Part shown: positions 52,154 through 60,003 of the stretch, piece by piece
Layout of the letters: every line of letters begins with the position of its first letter
How positions within the stretch are numbered: position 1 is the first letter of the stretch
NCBI RefSeq assembly: GCF_900100165.1
Contig: NZ_FNEO01000001.1
Location: 1,116,001-1,180,000, forward strand
Reading direction: 5' to 3'
DNA: 64,000 bases
DNA from: Flavobacterium glycines
GTDB lineage: Bacteria > Bacteroidota > Bacteroidia > Flavobacteriales > Flavobacteriaceae
Made by a program: the position numbers and the translations under genes
Notes under the pieces: model-generated
Told to the model about the DNA's origin: nothing
Databases searched by the model: none
What the model saw: only the letters and a program-made list of their open reading frames with translations

Positions 52154-53572
52154 ATGAAAAAAATGGCTTTGCTAGTATTTGGTTTAGCATTATTGTCTTG
52201 GAAAGGAAATAAAAAAAAGAGTATAAATAAAGAAAGTTATATTACTATCATTTTTAAAAATCCAGATATAAAAGATACTATTTTTTATAATAAGAACTCA
52301 TATGTGATTCGTGAAAATCAAATTACATATAGACTAGAAGGTAGTTTTATTGATAATAAGATTTTTGTTTCGAATAGAGAAAAGGTAGTGAGAATAAAAA
52401 CTTCTAAGCCAATTTATTTGTATCACCAATACTATATTCAGGATAATTATTTTAATTCTTATTGTTTTCATCCAAATGACACATTGATATTTGAATATAA
52501 AAATGGAGTGCCTTATGTGGTGAGTGAAAAGGATAAGGAATATGATTATAATTTTGGCTCGTTTTTTAATCTAAAAAATCCAACTGATACAGATGAGGAA
52601 AGTTTTTTAAATAGATTTAAGCGATATAAAAATGATCAGGAGTTAACAGATGATAAAATAGCAGGAGAGAAAAGGGAAATAAAATTAATTGCTTTTTTGG
52701 ATTCTTTGAAAACAAAAAAAAGTATCCGTGAAGCAGATTACAAATTAAATTTATCATACTTAAGAAATAAAGAAAGACTAAATTCGTCCAGTCCATTGCG
52801 GCTTTTGAGTCAGAGTTATGATTTGGCTGATATTGGAAATACTTTTTTGGTTAAAACTGCTTTTGAAAAAATTTATAAACCAAAATTTATAATTGTTTCC
52901 GATGGGAGGGTGCTTGATTTTAAAGGACTATTTGAGAATGTAGTTTCTTTAAAAAATATAAATTCTGTCAATAGAGAGTATCTAATGTTTTTGTATTTAG
53001 AAAGCTTGGCCATAAGGGGAGCTAAAGAAAGTTTTTTGAAGTGTTATGCTGTTTTTGAAAAAGAAGTAAAAGATGATGTTTTAAAGGAGTATTTTAAAAA
53101 TAAGTATGCTTTGTTTTTTGAGTTTGTCAAAAATAAAGACAATAAAGAAGTTTTGTTATTTGATAGTAACAAAAAGGAGAAAATATTAAAAGAGATTATT
53201 AATAACTATAAGGGAAAGGTTGTTTATGTTGATTTTTGGGCAAGTTGGTGTGCTCCTTGTAGAGCTGCTATGCCAAGTTCGCTTTTGCTTCATGAAACAT
53301 ATAAAAACAAGCAAGTTGAATTTGTTTACATATCAATAGATAATGATATCATTAATTGGCAAAAAGCAAGTGTAAAAGAAAAATTGTTGCCTTTACAAAA
53401 TAACTTTTTAGCAGTAAACTATCCGCAGGCAAGTTTGTTTAAAGATTTAATACTCAAGACAATTCCACGTTATGTTATTTTTGATAAAAATGGCAACTTA
53501 GTTAATGGTAATGCTCCGAGTCCTGATAGTGAAGAAGCCAAGATCGAATTGGATAAATATTTGAAGGAATAG
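52154..53572 (+). CDS. TlpA-like thiol-disulfide protein with long N-terminal domain
   Basis: 472 residues from the ATG at 52154; a TTG at 52127 would add nine residues in front of an otherwise normal signal peptide (MKKMALLVFGLALLSW), so it is rejected. About 330 residues without recognised motifs come first, rich in Lys, Asn and Tyr, followed by a thioredoxin-type domain (about 340-472) with WASWCAPCRAAMP (CxxC) and the cis-proline in TIPRYVIF. It is exported and could reduce or transfer electrons in the periplasm. It is very AT-rich and sits between mutY and ssb, possibly an insertion into a conserved block. Confidence 0.75.
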   Translation: MKKMALLVFGLALLSWKGNKKKSINKESYITIIFKNPDIKDTIFYNKNSYVIRENQITYRLEGSFIDNKIFVSNREKVVRIKTSKPIYLYHQYYIQDNYFNSYCFHPNDTLIFEYKNGVPYVVSEKDKEYDYNFGSFFNLKNPTDTDEESFLNRFKRYKNDQELTDDKIAGEKREIKLIAFLDSLKTKKSIREADYKLNLSYLRNKERLNSSSPLRLLSQSYDLADIGNTFLVKTAFEKIYKPKFIIVSDGRVLDFKGLFENVVSLKNINSVNREYLMFLYLESLAIRGAKESFLKCYAVFEKEVKDDVLKEYFKNKYALFFEFVKNKDNKEVLLFDSNKKEKILKEIINNYKGKVVYVDFWASWCAPCRAAMPSSLLLHETYKNKQVEFVYISIDNDIINWQKASVKEKLLPLQNNFLAVNYPQASLFKDLILKTIPRYVIFDKNGNLVNGNAPSPDSEEAKIELDKYLKE

Positions 53573-53623
53573 ATTTGTCTTTTTATTTTGAATTTTATTC
53601 AAAATAATTTTCTGAAAAAAATG

Positions 53624-53631
53624 TATCTTTG
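53624..53631 (+). promoter_or_regulatory. -7 element of ssb-gldE-gldD
   Basis: TATCTTTG, perfect match, 21 bp before the ssb ATG. Confidence 0.55.
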
Positions 53632-53652
53632 GGATAGATACACCATGATATT

Positions 53653-54093
53653 ATGAACGGAACATTAAATAAGGTAATGCTAATAGGTCATTTGGGAGAT
53701 GATATTAAGATGCACTATTTTGAGGGAGGCAATTGTATTGGAAGATTTCAATTGGCTACTAATGAAGTGTATGTTAATAAAACTACCAATGAGAGAATTG
53801 TTTCGACAGAGTGGCATAATTTAGTGGTGCGAAATAAGGCGGCAGAAATATGTGAAAAATATTTGTCAAAAGGAGACAAGATTTATGTGGAAGGAAGAAT
53901 TAAATCCCGTCAGTGGCAGGCAGAAGATGGTTCAATGAAACATACTACTGAAATTCAGGTAACGGAATTTACTTTTTTAACAACTAAAAAAGAGACTGAA
54001 AGCAATAAGCAAAATCAGGGTTCTGAATCCGCAAAAAATACTAATTTTGATGCTCCAAATAAGGACTTGCCTATCAATGATTTGCCTTTTTGA
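53653..54093 (+). CDS. ssb: Single-stranded DNA-binding protein
   Basis: 146 residues. OB fold at 1-108 (LNKVMLIGHLGDDIKMHYFE, STEWHNLVVRNKAAEICEKY, KIYVEGRIKSRQW), a short Asn/Gln linker and a C-terminal tip DLPINDLPF, the acidic-hydrophobic tail that recruits repair and replication partners. It starts the ssb-gldE-gldD unit with 23 bp before gldE; the pairing of these genes is a known feature in gliding flavobacteria. Confidence 0.95.
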   Translation: MNGTLNKVMLIGHLGDDIKMHYFEGGNCIGRFQLATNEVYVNKTTNERIVSTEWHNLVVRNKAAEICEKYLSKGDKIYVEGRIKSRQWQAEDGSMKHTTEIQVTEFTFLTTKKETESNKQNQGSESAKNTNFDAPNKDLPINDLPF

Positions 54094-54116
54094 TTGTTTA
54101 ACTAATCTTTTTTAAT

Positions 54117-55415
54117 TTGGACCCAGAGCCCAGTTTGAATTTCGTTTATACATTAGATTTTAATGTATTGTTTGGTTTTGCCGGAATATTTGTGTTGCTT
54201 TTTTGTTCAGCAGTAGTTTCGGGAGCCGAAGTTGCCTTGTTTTCGCTTTCGCAAAAAGATATTGATGATACCATTCAGGAAAATCTTTCCACAGGAAAAA
54301 TCCTTTCAGAACTTTTAGAAAGACCTAAGAAATTATTGGCTACACTGCTTGTGGCAAATAATTTTATCAATATAGGGGTAGTTATTCTGTTTTCATTTAT
54401 TGGTTCTGATTTGTTTTCGGCAATTAGTTCTCCGGCACTAAAGTTCATTCTTGAAGTAATTGTTGTAACTTTTTTATTGTTGCTTTTTGGTGAAGTGATG
54501 CCTAAGGTTTACGCCAGTAGAAACAATATTAAATTTGCTAAGAAAATTGCATATCCTATTTTGCTTTTGGATAATTTTCTTTCGCCAATTAGTATTCCTA
54601 TGCGATCGGCAACGGTATATTTGCATAATAAATTAGGGAAACAGAAGACTAATTTTTCAGTCGATCAACTCTCGCAAGCCTTAGAGTTGACAGCTACTGA
54701 TGAGACTTCTACCGATGAACAAAAAATATTAGAAGGGATTGTTTCTTTCGGGAATACCGATACTAAGCAGGTTATGAGTCCAAGAATTGATATTTTTGCT
54801 CTGGAAATTACAGAATCTTTTGCCGAGGTTTATGCTAAAATTCTGGATAAGGGTTATTCCAGAATTCCGGTTTATCGCGATAATATTGATCAGATTGAGG
54901 GGGTTTTATTTATTAAAGATTTGTTGCCACATATAGAGAAACAGGATTTTGATTGGACAACATTAGTAAGGGAACCGTTTTTTGTTCCTGAAAATAAAAA
55001 GTTGGATAATTTGTTAAAGGACTTCCAGTCAATGAAAAGTCATTTGGCTATTGTGGTGGATGAGTATGGAGGTACTTCTGGATTAGTTTCTTTGGAGGAT
55101 GTTATTGAAGAAATAGTTGGAGATATTAGCGATGAATTTGATGATGAGGATATTAATTTTTCTCAGATAGACGATAGAAATTATCTTTTTGAAGGAAAAA
55201 TAAACCTGAAAGATTTCTATAGAATTATTGATGTAGATGAGGGGGTATTCGAGGAAAATAAAGGCGAAGCAGAAACTTTAGCTGGATTTATTTTGGAAAT
55301 TTCGGGTAATTTTCCGGTCAAAGGTCAAAAAATAGCTTTTGAGAATTATGTCTTTACCATAGAAGTTGTAGATAAAAAACGTATCAAACAGATAAAAGTA
55401 ACTATTAATGTTTAA
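54117..55415 (+). CDS. gldE: Gliding motility protein GldE (CBS/transporter-associated domain)
   Basis: 432 residues, start codon TTG (the protein opens MDPEPSLNF). N-terminal CNNM/DUF21-type membrane domain with four helices (about 10-180), two CBS motifs (about 215-330, MSPRIDIFALEI and VVDEYGGTSGLVSLEDVIEEIVGDI) and a C-terminal CorC/HlyC-type domain. This layout is that of GldE, paired with the lipoprotein GldD and needed for gliding and type IX secretion in F. johnsoniae. It overlaps gldD by 8 bp. Confidence 0.92.
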   Translation: MDPEPSLNFVYTLDFNVLFGFAGIFVLLFCSAVVSGAEVALFSLSQKDIDDTIQENLSTGKILSELLERPKKLLATLLVANNFINIGVVILFSFIGSDLFSAISSPALKFILEVIVVTFLLLLFGEVMPKVYASRNNIKFAKKIAYPILLLDNFLSPISIPMRSATVYLHNKLGKQKTNFSVDQLSQALELTATDETSTDEQKILEGIVSFGNTDTKQVMSPRIDIFALEITESFAEVYAKILDKGYSRIPVYRDNIDQIEGVLFIKDLLPHIEKQDFDWTTLVREPFFVPENKKLDNLLKDFQSMKSHLAIVVDEYGGTSGLVSLEDVIEEIVGDISDEFDDEDINFSQIDDRNYLFEGKINLKDFYRIIDVDEGVFEENKGEAETLAGFILEISGNFPVKGQKIAFENYVFTIEVVDKKRIKQIKVTINV

Positions 55416-55989
55416 TGTAAAATATACCTATAAAAAGTGCTGTTATAAAGTACTTGTTTTTGTAGGTTTAGTGTTGTTTTCAAGTTGTAAAAAAGATGCC
55501 TTGCCAAAACCATCGGGTTATTTGCGATTGGATTATCCAGTGGCTGAATACATGCATTTTGAAAATCAATGTCCTTTTACTTTCGAGATGAATGCAAAGG
55601 CAATTATTAAAGGAGAAAAAGATTGTGGTTTTACCATTACTTATCCTAAGATGAAGGCAACTATTTATTTGACCTACAAACCTGTCAATAATAATTTGAA
55701 TAAATTGTTGCGTGATGCTCAAAAACTGACTTTTGAACATGTTATCAAAGCTGATGATATTTTGGAACAGCCTTATTTGAATTCAGAGAAAAAGGTGTAT
55801 GGTATGTTTTATCAGGTAGATGGAAATGCTGCTACTAATTCGCAATTTTATGTAACGGATAGTACGAAACATTTTATCACGGGTTCGGTTTATTTTTATG
55901 CTAAGCCTAATTTTGATTCAATTATGCCGGCAGCGAGTTATATTAAAAACGATATGCAGCGTTTGATGGAAACGCTGGAATGGAAATGA
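55408..55989 (+). CDS. gldD: Gliding motility lipoprotein GldD
   Basis: 193 residues. Lipoprotein signal with LVLFSSC (lipobox C at about 26) after a basic start, then a mature domain with LPKPSGYLRLDYPVAEYMHF and the CPFTFEMN block typical of GldD. It starts inside the end of gldE (8-bp overlap), so the two are co-translated. Required for gliding and T9SS function in F. johnsoniae; molecular role not known. Confidence 0.9.
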   Translation: MFNVKYTYKKCCYKVLVFVGLVLFSSCKKDALPKPSGYLRLDYPVAEYMHFENQCPFTFEMNAKAIIKGEKDCGFTITYPKMKATIYLTYKPVNNNLNKLLRDAQKLTFEHVIKADDILEQPYLNSEKKVYGMFYQVDGNAATNSQFYVTDSTKHFITGSVYFYAKPNFDSIMPAASYIKNDMQRLMETLEWK

Positions 55990-56013
55990 TAAACTTTGAA
56001 GTTTTTAAATAAC

Positions 56014-56047
56014 AAAAAAAGCATTCGTTTTAACGAATGCTTTTTTT
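56014..56047. terminator. Bidirectional terminator after gldD
   Basis: AAAAAAAGCATTCGTTT pairs fully with its complement, T-runs on both strands; serves gldD and the M16 peptidase pair. Confidence 0.88.
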
Positions 56048-56054
56048 GTAGTGT

Positions 56055-57473
56055 TTATTGTTTAAAAACAGGTTTTTCTACCGGATTACCATATTTGTCG
56101 AAATAAAAAATTGGAATATTGAGTTTTTCTAAGCCGGGAAGGACCTCTTTGCCTTTTCCTACAATCACTATTCGGCTGTTGTCTATTAGGAAGTATTTGT
56201 TTGCAGCCGCCATTACGTCTTCTTTAGTCACGGCATTTACGTTTTTGATATAATTTTCATAAAAATCGGCAGGCAAATTTTCTGTTTCGGTGTTTAAGGC
56301 ATATCGGGCTACCGATTCGGGTTTTTCAGCTTTCATTACAAAACGACCAATGTAACCGGCCTTGGCATTTTCAAGTGCTTCGGTAGTCACTTTTTCAGTT
56401 CGGATTCTTTTTATTTCTTTGATGAATTCTACAACTGCGCTGTCGGTTACATTGTTTTTTACAGCAGATGATGAACGGACGCTGGTTACATATTTTCCTG
56501 CTCCAATACTTGTGCTGGCGCCGTAAGTCCATCCGTGAGCTTCTCTTAAATTCATGTTGAGGTAGCTGTTAAAGCCACCGCCTAAAATATAATTGGCAAT
56601 AACTGCAGGAAAGAAATCCTTGTCATTCATTTTTAAATTATAGGTGTTTACCACTGAAATTTCCGATTGAACCGCATTAGGAACATCGATGAAATTGATT
56701 TCGGTAACTTCTGTGTTTTTTGGGTCAGGATAGCTAATAGCGTTGACAGTTGTTTTTTGCCAGGAACCAAAAAGTTCTTCAATAATTGGTTTGATTTCAT
56801 TGTATTTAACGTCTCCTACAATTGCCAAATAGGCATTTTGAGGTACAAAACGTTTTTTGTAATTATTTATAACATCTTCTAATGTGATGCTGGCTATGGT
56901 TTCCTCAGTTGTAAATTCCCCGGAAGGATGATTTTTTCCATACGCAAGTGCATTGACAACTCTGTTTGCTATAGAGGAGACGCTTTTTTCCTGCGAACGC
57001 AATCCTTCTATAGATTTGGCTTTTTCTTTGTCAAGTTCTTCCTGAGTGAATTTTGGATCCAGAGCGCCATAAGCAAGAAGTTCTAAGGTTCTTTTTGAGA
57101 ATTTAGAAAGGGAGCTGGCATAAGCGCTATTGGAACTGAAGGATATGCTGGCGCCCATGAAATCTACCTCTTCGTTAAAATCTTCTTTGGAAATTTTTGT
57201 ACTGCCGTTACCTATTAAACTGCTGCATAATTCGTCAACGCCCTTTTTATTCCCTTCTAAAAAAGGTGGGTTGTCTATGGTAAGGTTAAAAGTTACTTTG
57301 GGTAATTTGTGGTTTTCAACCACCATAACTTTGAGTCCGTTAGTTAGGGTAAAGTTTAGCGGTTTTTTTATATTAACAACAGGTGGTTTTCCTGCCAGAG
57401 GTTGTTTGCGTTCTTGTGCTTGCATGATGGCGGTAACTATTATTAGGATGAATAATATACTTAGTTTTTTCAT
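56055..57473 (-). CDS. M16 family peptidase-like protein, inactive subunit type
   Basis: 472 residues. Signal peptide about 1-19, then M16-type domains. The position of the HxxEH zinc motif is GVDELCSSLIGNG, so the zinc ligands are missing, while the substrate-side RFVMKAEKPESVARY is present. This is the inactive partner in pairs of M16 peptidases. It lies 13 bp downstream of an active M16 gene in the same operon; together they likely form a heterodimeric periplasmic oligopeptidase. Confidence 0.85.
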   Translation of the reverse strand: MKKLSILFILIIVTAIMQAQERKQPLAGKPPVVNIKKPLNFTLTNGLKVMVVENHKLPKVTFNLTIDNPPFLEGNKKGVDELCSSLIGNGSTKISKEDFNEEVDFMGASISFSSNSAYASSLSKFSKRTLELLAYGALDPKFTQEELDKEKAKSIEGLRSQEKSVSSIANRVVNALAYGKNHPSGEFTTEETIASITLEDVINNYKKRFVPQNAYLAIVGDVKYNEIKPIIEELFGSWQKTTVNAISYPDPKNTEVTEINFIDVPNAVQSEISVVNTYNLKMNDKDFFPAVIANYILGGGFNSYLNMNLREAHGWTYGASTSIGAGKYVTSVRSSSAVKNNVTDSAVVEFIKEIKRIRTEKVTTEALENAKAGYIGRFVMKAEKPESVARYALNTETENLPADFYENYIKNVNAVTKEDVMAAANKYFLIDNSRIVIVGKGKEVLPGLEKLNIPIFYFDKYGNPVEKPVFKQ

Positions 57474-57486
57474 GGTTCGAAATGGC

Positions 57487-58812
57487 TTAATTTTCGTTTT
57501 TTTGTGGGGTCGGGATGTAGTTTAGTATCAAACGTTGGTTTGTGTTTAAATACTTTTTGGCAGCGTCCCTGATTTCTTCTCTGGTGATAGAGTTGTAAAT
57601 GTTAATATCGTTATTGATTAGATTGACATCGCCGTGCAATAGGTAGTATTTGGCTAAATTTTCGGCGATTCCTTCTACATTAGAATTTTCATTGACATAT
57701 TGATTTTCAAATTGATTTAAGATTTTTTGAAAATCTCTTTCGGAAATTAAATCGGTTTGGATTTTTACAATTTCTTCATCAATTTCTTTTAATAAGTCTT
57801 CACTGGCGTAATTTGTCATTGGTAAGCCATAAACAATGTACATTCCGTAGTCTTCCTGATTGAAACTTACGGCTCCAATTTGTAAGGCTTTTTTCTTTTC
57901 GTCTACTATTTTTTTGTAGAGTTTTGAGCTTTTGCCATCACTTAAATAAGAGGAGATGAAATCCAGTGCGCGAGCTTCTCTTGTTTTCATTGACGGAGTA
58001 CGGTAAGCAGTTACAAGCATCGGGATTTGGATGTTTGGGTCAATGTGGGTTGCTTTGATGGTTTCTGTGATGGGTTTTTCAATAAATTTTTCACGAACTA
58101 TTTTTTCTCCTTTTTTAATTGGTCCAAAATAGTTTTGAATCCATTCTTTGGCTTGTTTTTTTTCAAAATCACCGGCAACAACTAAAACGGCATTGTTAGG
58201 GACATAGAATTTTTCATTAAAAGCTTTGAAGTCTTCCAGTTTGGCTGAGTTTAAATGTTCGGTGGAGCCAATGGTGGTCCAGCGATAAGGATGGTTAATG
58301 AATAGGTTTTTTTTAACGGCTTCTATTATTCTTCCGTAAGGTTGATTATCGTAGCGCGAATTTTTTTCTTCTTTGATAACTTCTTTTTGGGTATCCACTC
58401 CTATTTGGTTAATAATAGGGTGCATTAGTCTTTCTGATTCCATCCAAAGAGCTAATTCCAGATTATTTGATGGAAAAACTTCGTAATAATAAGTTCGGTC
58501 ATCAGAAGTATTGGCGTTGTTTACTCCTCCGTTGGCAGTGACAATATTAAACCATTCGCCTCTTTTGATATTTTGGGTTCCTTCAAATAATAAGTGTTCA
58601 AAAAAATGAGCAAAACCTGTCTTGCTTGGGTTTTCATCTTTTGAGCCTACATGGTACATGACTGAGGTGATTACAACTGGGGCGCTGTTGTCCTGGTGTA
58701 GGATAACGTGTAAGCCATTGTCAAGATTATATTCTTCGAAAGCTATTTTTTGAGCTGTGGCTATCCCGCCAAGTAAAAGTGAAGAACTAATTGCCATTAT
58801 TGTTTTTTTCAT
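57487..58812 (-). CDS. M16 family zinc peptidase, active subunit
   Basis: 441 residues. Signal peptide about 1-20 (LLLGGIATAQ). The zinc motif HFFEH is at about 69-73 in FAHFFEHLLFEGT, and the distal glutamate is in KEEKNSRYDNQPYG. It cleaves short peptides in the periplasm or at the cell surface, with the inactive partner gene just downstream. No sign of T9SS sorting domain. Confidence 0.88.
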   Translation of the reverse strand: MKKTIMAISSSLLLGGIATAQKIAFEEYNLDNGLHVILHQDNSAPVVITSVMYHVGSKDENPSKTGFAHFFEHLLFEGTQNIKRGEWFNIVTANGGVNNANTSDDRTYYYEVFPSNNLELALWMESERLMHPIINQIGVDTQKEVIKEEKNSRYDNQPYGRIIEAVKKNLFINHPYRWTTIGSTEHLNSAKLEDFKAFNEKFYVPNNAVLVVAGDFEKKQAKEWIQNYFGPIKKGEKIVREKFIEKPITETIKATHIDPNIQIPMLVTAYRTPSMKTREARALDFISSYLSDGKSSKLYKKIVDEKKKALQIGAVSFNQEDYGMYIVYGLPMTNYASEDLLKEIDEEIVKIQTDLISERDFQKILNQFENQYVNENSNVEGIAENLAKYYLLHGDVNLINNDINIYNSITREEIRDAAKKYLNTNQRLILNYIPTPQKNEN

Positions 58813-59016
58813 ATAAGATTAATAAAAGTAAGATTGCAATATTTAACCTATAATATTGTTTTTTTCAAAAGTACTTTTTTTTTAGCTTTAATTGTATGGC
58901 TGAACTTTTTTGCTAAAAAATAAGTTGTAAATCAGGTTGTAATGTGTTGGGAATAAATAAAAAAACGATGAAATTATTTTTTTAAATTTAAGAATTGTGT
59001 GGTAAAAAAATAATTG

Positions 59017-59024
59017 TATATTTG
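59017..59024 (+). promoter_or_regulatory. -7 element of rplU-rpmA
   Basis: TATATTTG, perfect match, 30 bp before the rplU ATG. Confidence 0.6.
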
Positions 59025-59054
59025 CATCCTTAAAAATCAATAAATCAATTTGGT

Positions 59055-59477
59055 ATGTATGCAATCGTAGAGATAGCAGGGCAACAATTCAAAGTAAGCA
59101 AAGACTTAAAGGTTTATGTTCACCGTTTAGCTAACGAAGAAGGATCAAAAGTTTCTTTTGATAAAGTTCTTTTGTTAGACGATAATGGAAATGTAACTTT
59201 AGGCGCCCCAGCTATAGAAGGTGCTTCAGTAGAAGCTAAAGTGTTACAACACTTAAAAGGAGACAAAGTTATCGTTTTCAAAAAGAAAAGAAGAAAAGGA
59301 TTCAAAAAGAGAAATGGTCACAGACAATATCTTACACAAATTGTAATTGAAGGTATTACTGCGGCAGGTGCTAAAAAAGCGGCTTCTAAAAAAGCAGCAG
59401 TTGAAGCAACTACAGAAGAAGTTGAAGCTCCAAAGAAAAAAGTAGCTAAAGCTAAAAAAGAAGATACTCAAGAGTAA
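59055..59477 (+). CDS. rplU: Ribosomal protein bL21
   Basis: 140 residues. The first 102 are a normal bL21 (MYAIVEIAGQQFKVSKDLKV, HRQYLTQIVIEGI). A C-terminal tail of about 35 residues rich in Ala, Lys and Glu (AAGAKKAASKKAAVEATTEE) follows, absent in E. coli L21 and typical of flavobacteria. It precedes rpmA by 24 bp. Confidence 0.96.
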   Translation: MYAIVEIAGQQFKVSKDLKVYVHRLANEEGSKVSFDKVLLLDDNGNVTLGAPAIEGASVEAKVLQHLKGDKVIVFKKKRRKGFKKRNGHRQYLTQIVIEGITAAGAKKAASKKAAVEATTEEVEAPKKKVAKAKKEDTQE

Positions 59478-59501
59478 TAACAATATTAAAACTAAAACAT
59501 C

Positions 59502-59768
59502 ATGGCTCACAAGAAAGGTGTCGGTAGTTCTAAGAATGGTAGAGAATCAGAATCGAAACGTTTAGGTGTTAAGATTTTTGGTGGACAAGCTGCTATCGCA
59601 GGGAACATCATCGTAAGACAAAGAGGTTCAAAACACAATGCTGGTGAAAATGTTTACATCAGTAAAGATCACACACTACATGCAAAAGTAGATGGGATTG
59701 TGAAGTTCCAAAAGAAAAGAGATAACAAATCTTATGTTTCTATCCTTCCATTTGAAGTAGAAGCTTAA
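59502..59768 (+). CDS. rpmA: Ribosomal protein bL27
   Basis: 88 residues. [20 protein letters not shown] at the N-terminus reaches the peptidyl-transferase centre; [20 protein letters not shown] is typical. The protein begins directly with the mature N-terminus, with no cleavable extension as in Firmicutes. Second gene of the rplU-rpmA unit. Confidence 0.97.
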   Translation: MAHKKGVGSSKNGRESESKRLGVKIFGGQAAIAGNIIVRQRGSKHNAGENVYISKDHTLHAKVDGIVKFQKKRDNKSYVSILPFEVEA

Positions 59769-59788
59769 TTGATTTTCTCAATTTATTT

Positions 59789-59824
59789 AAAAACCCCGTT
59801 CTGGAATTCAGAACGGGGTTTTTT
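59789..59824 (+). terminator. Terminator of rplU-rpmA
   Basis: AAAAACCCCGTTCTG pairs with CAGAACGGGGTTTTT around GAATT, T-run after. Confidence 0.9.
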
Positions 59825-60003
59825 GTGTTTAAAAAATATAGTAAGTATCGCAAATAAATATTGCAGGTTTTATTAAGGTTTTTAGAATCATAAAATTAAT
59901 AGATTGAGCAAACAGTACATGACAGTTAATTAGATTGAATTAGATATTTTAGCTAAGGGTATATTTTAAATTAGAATAAGTTGAATGTTTATAAACAATT
60001 GAT

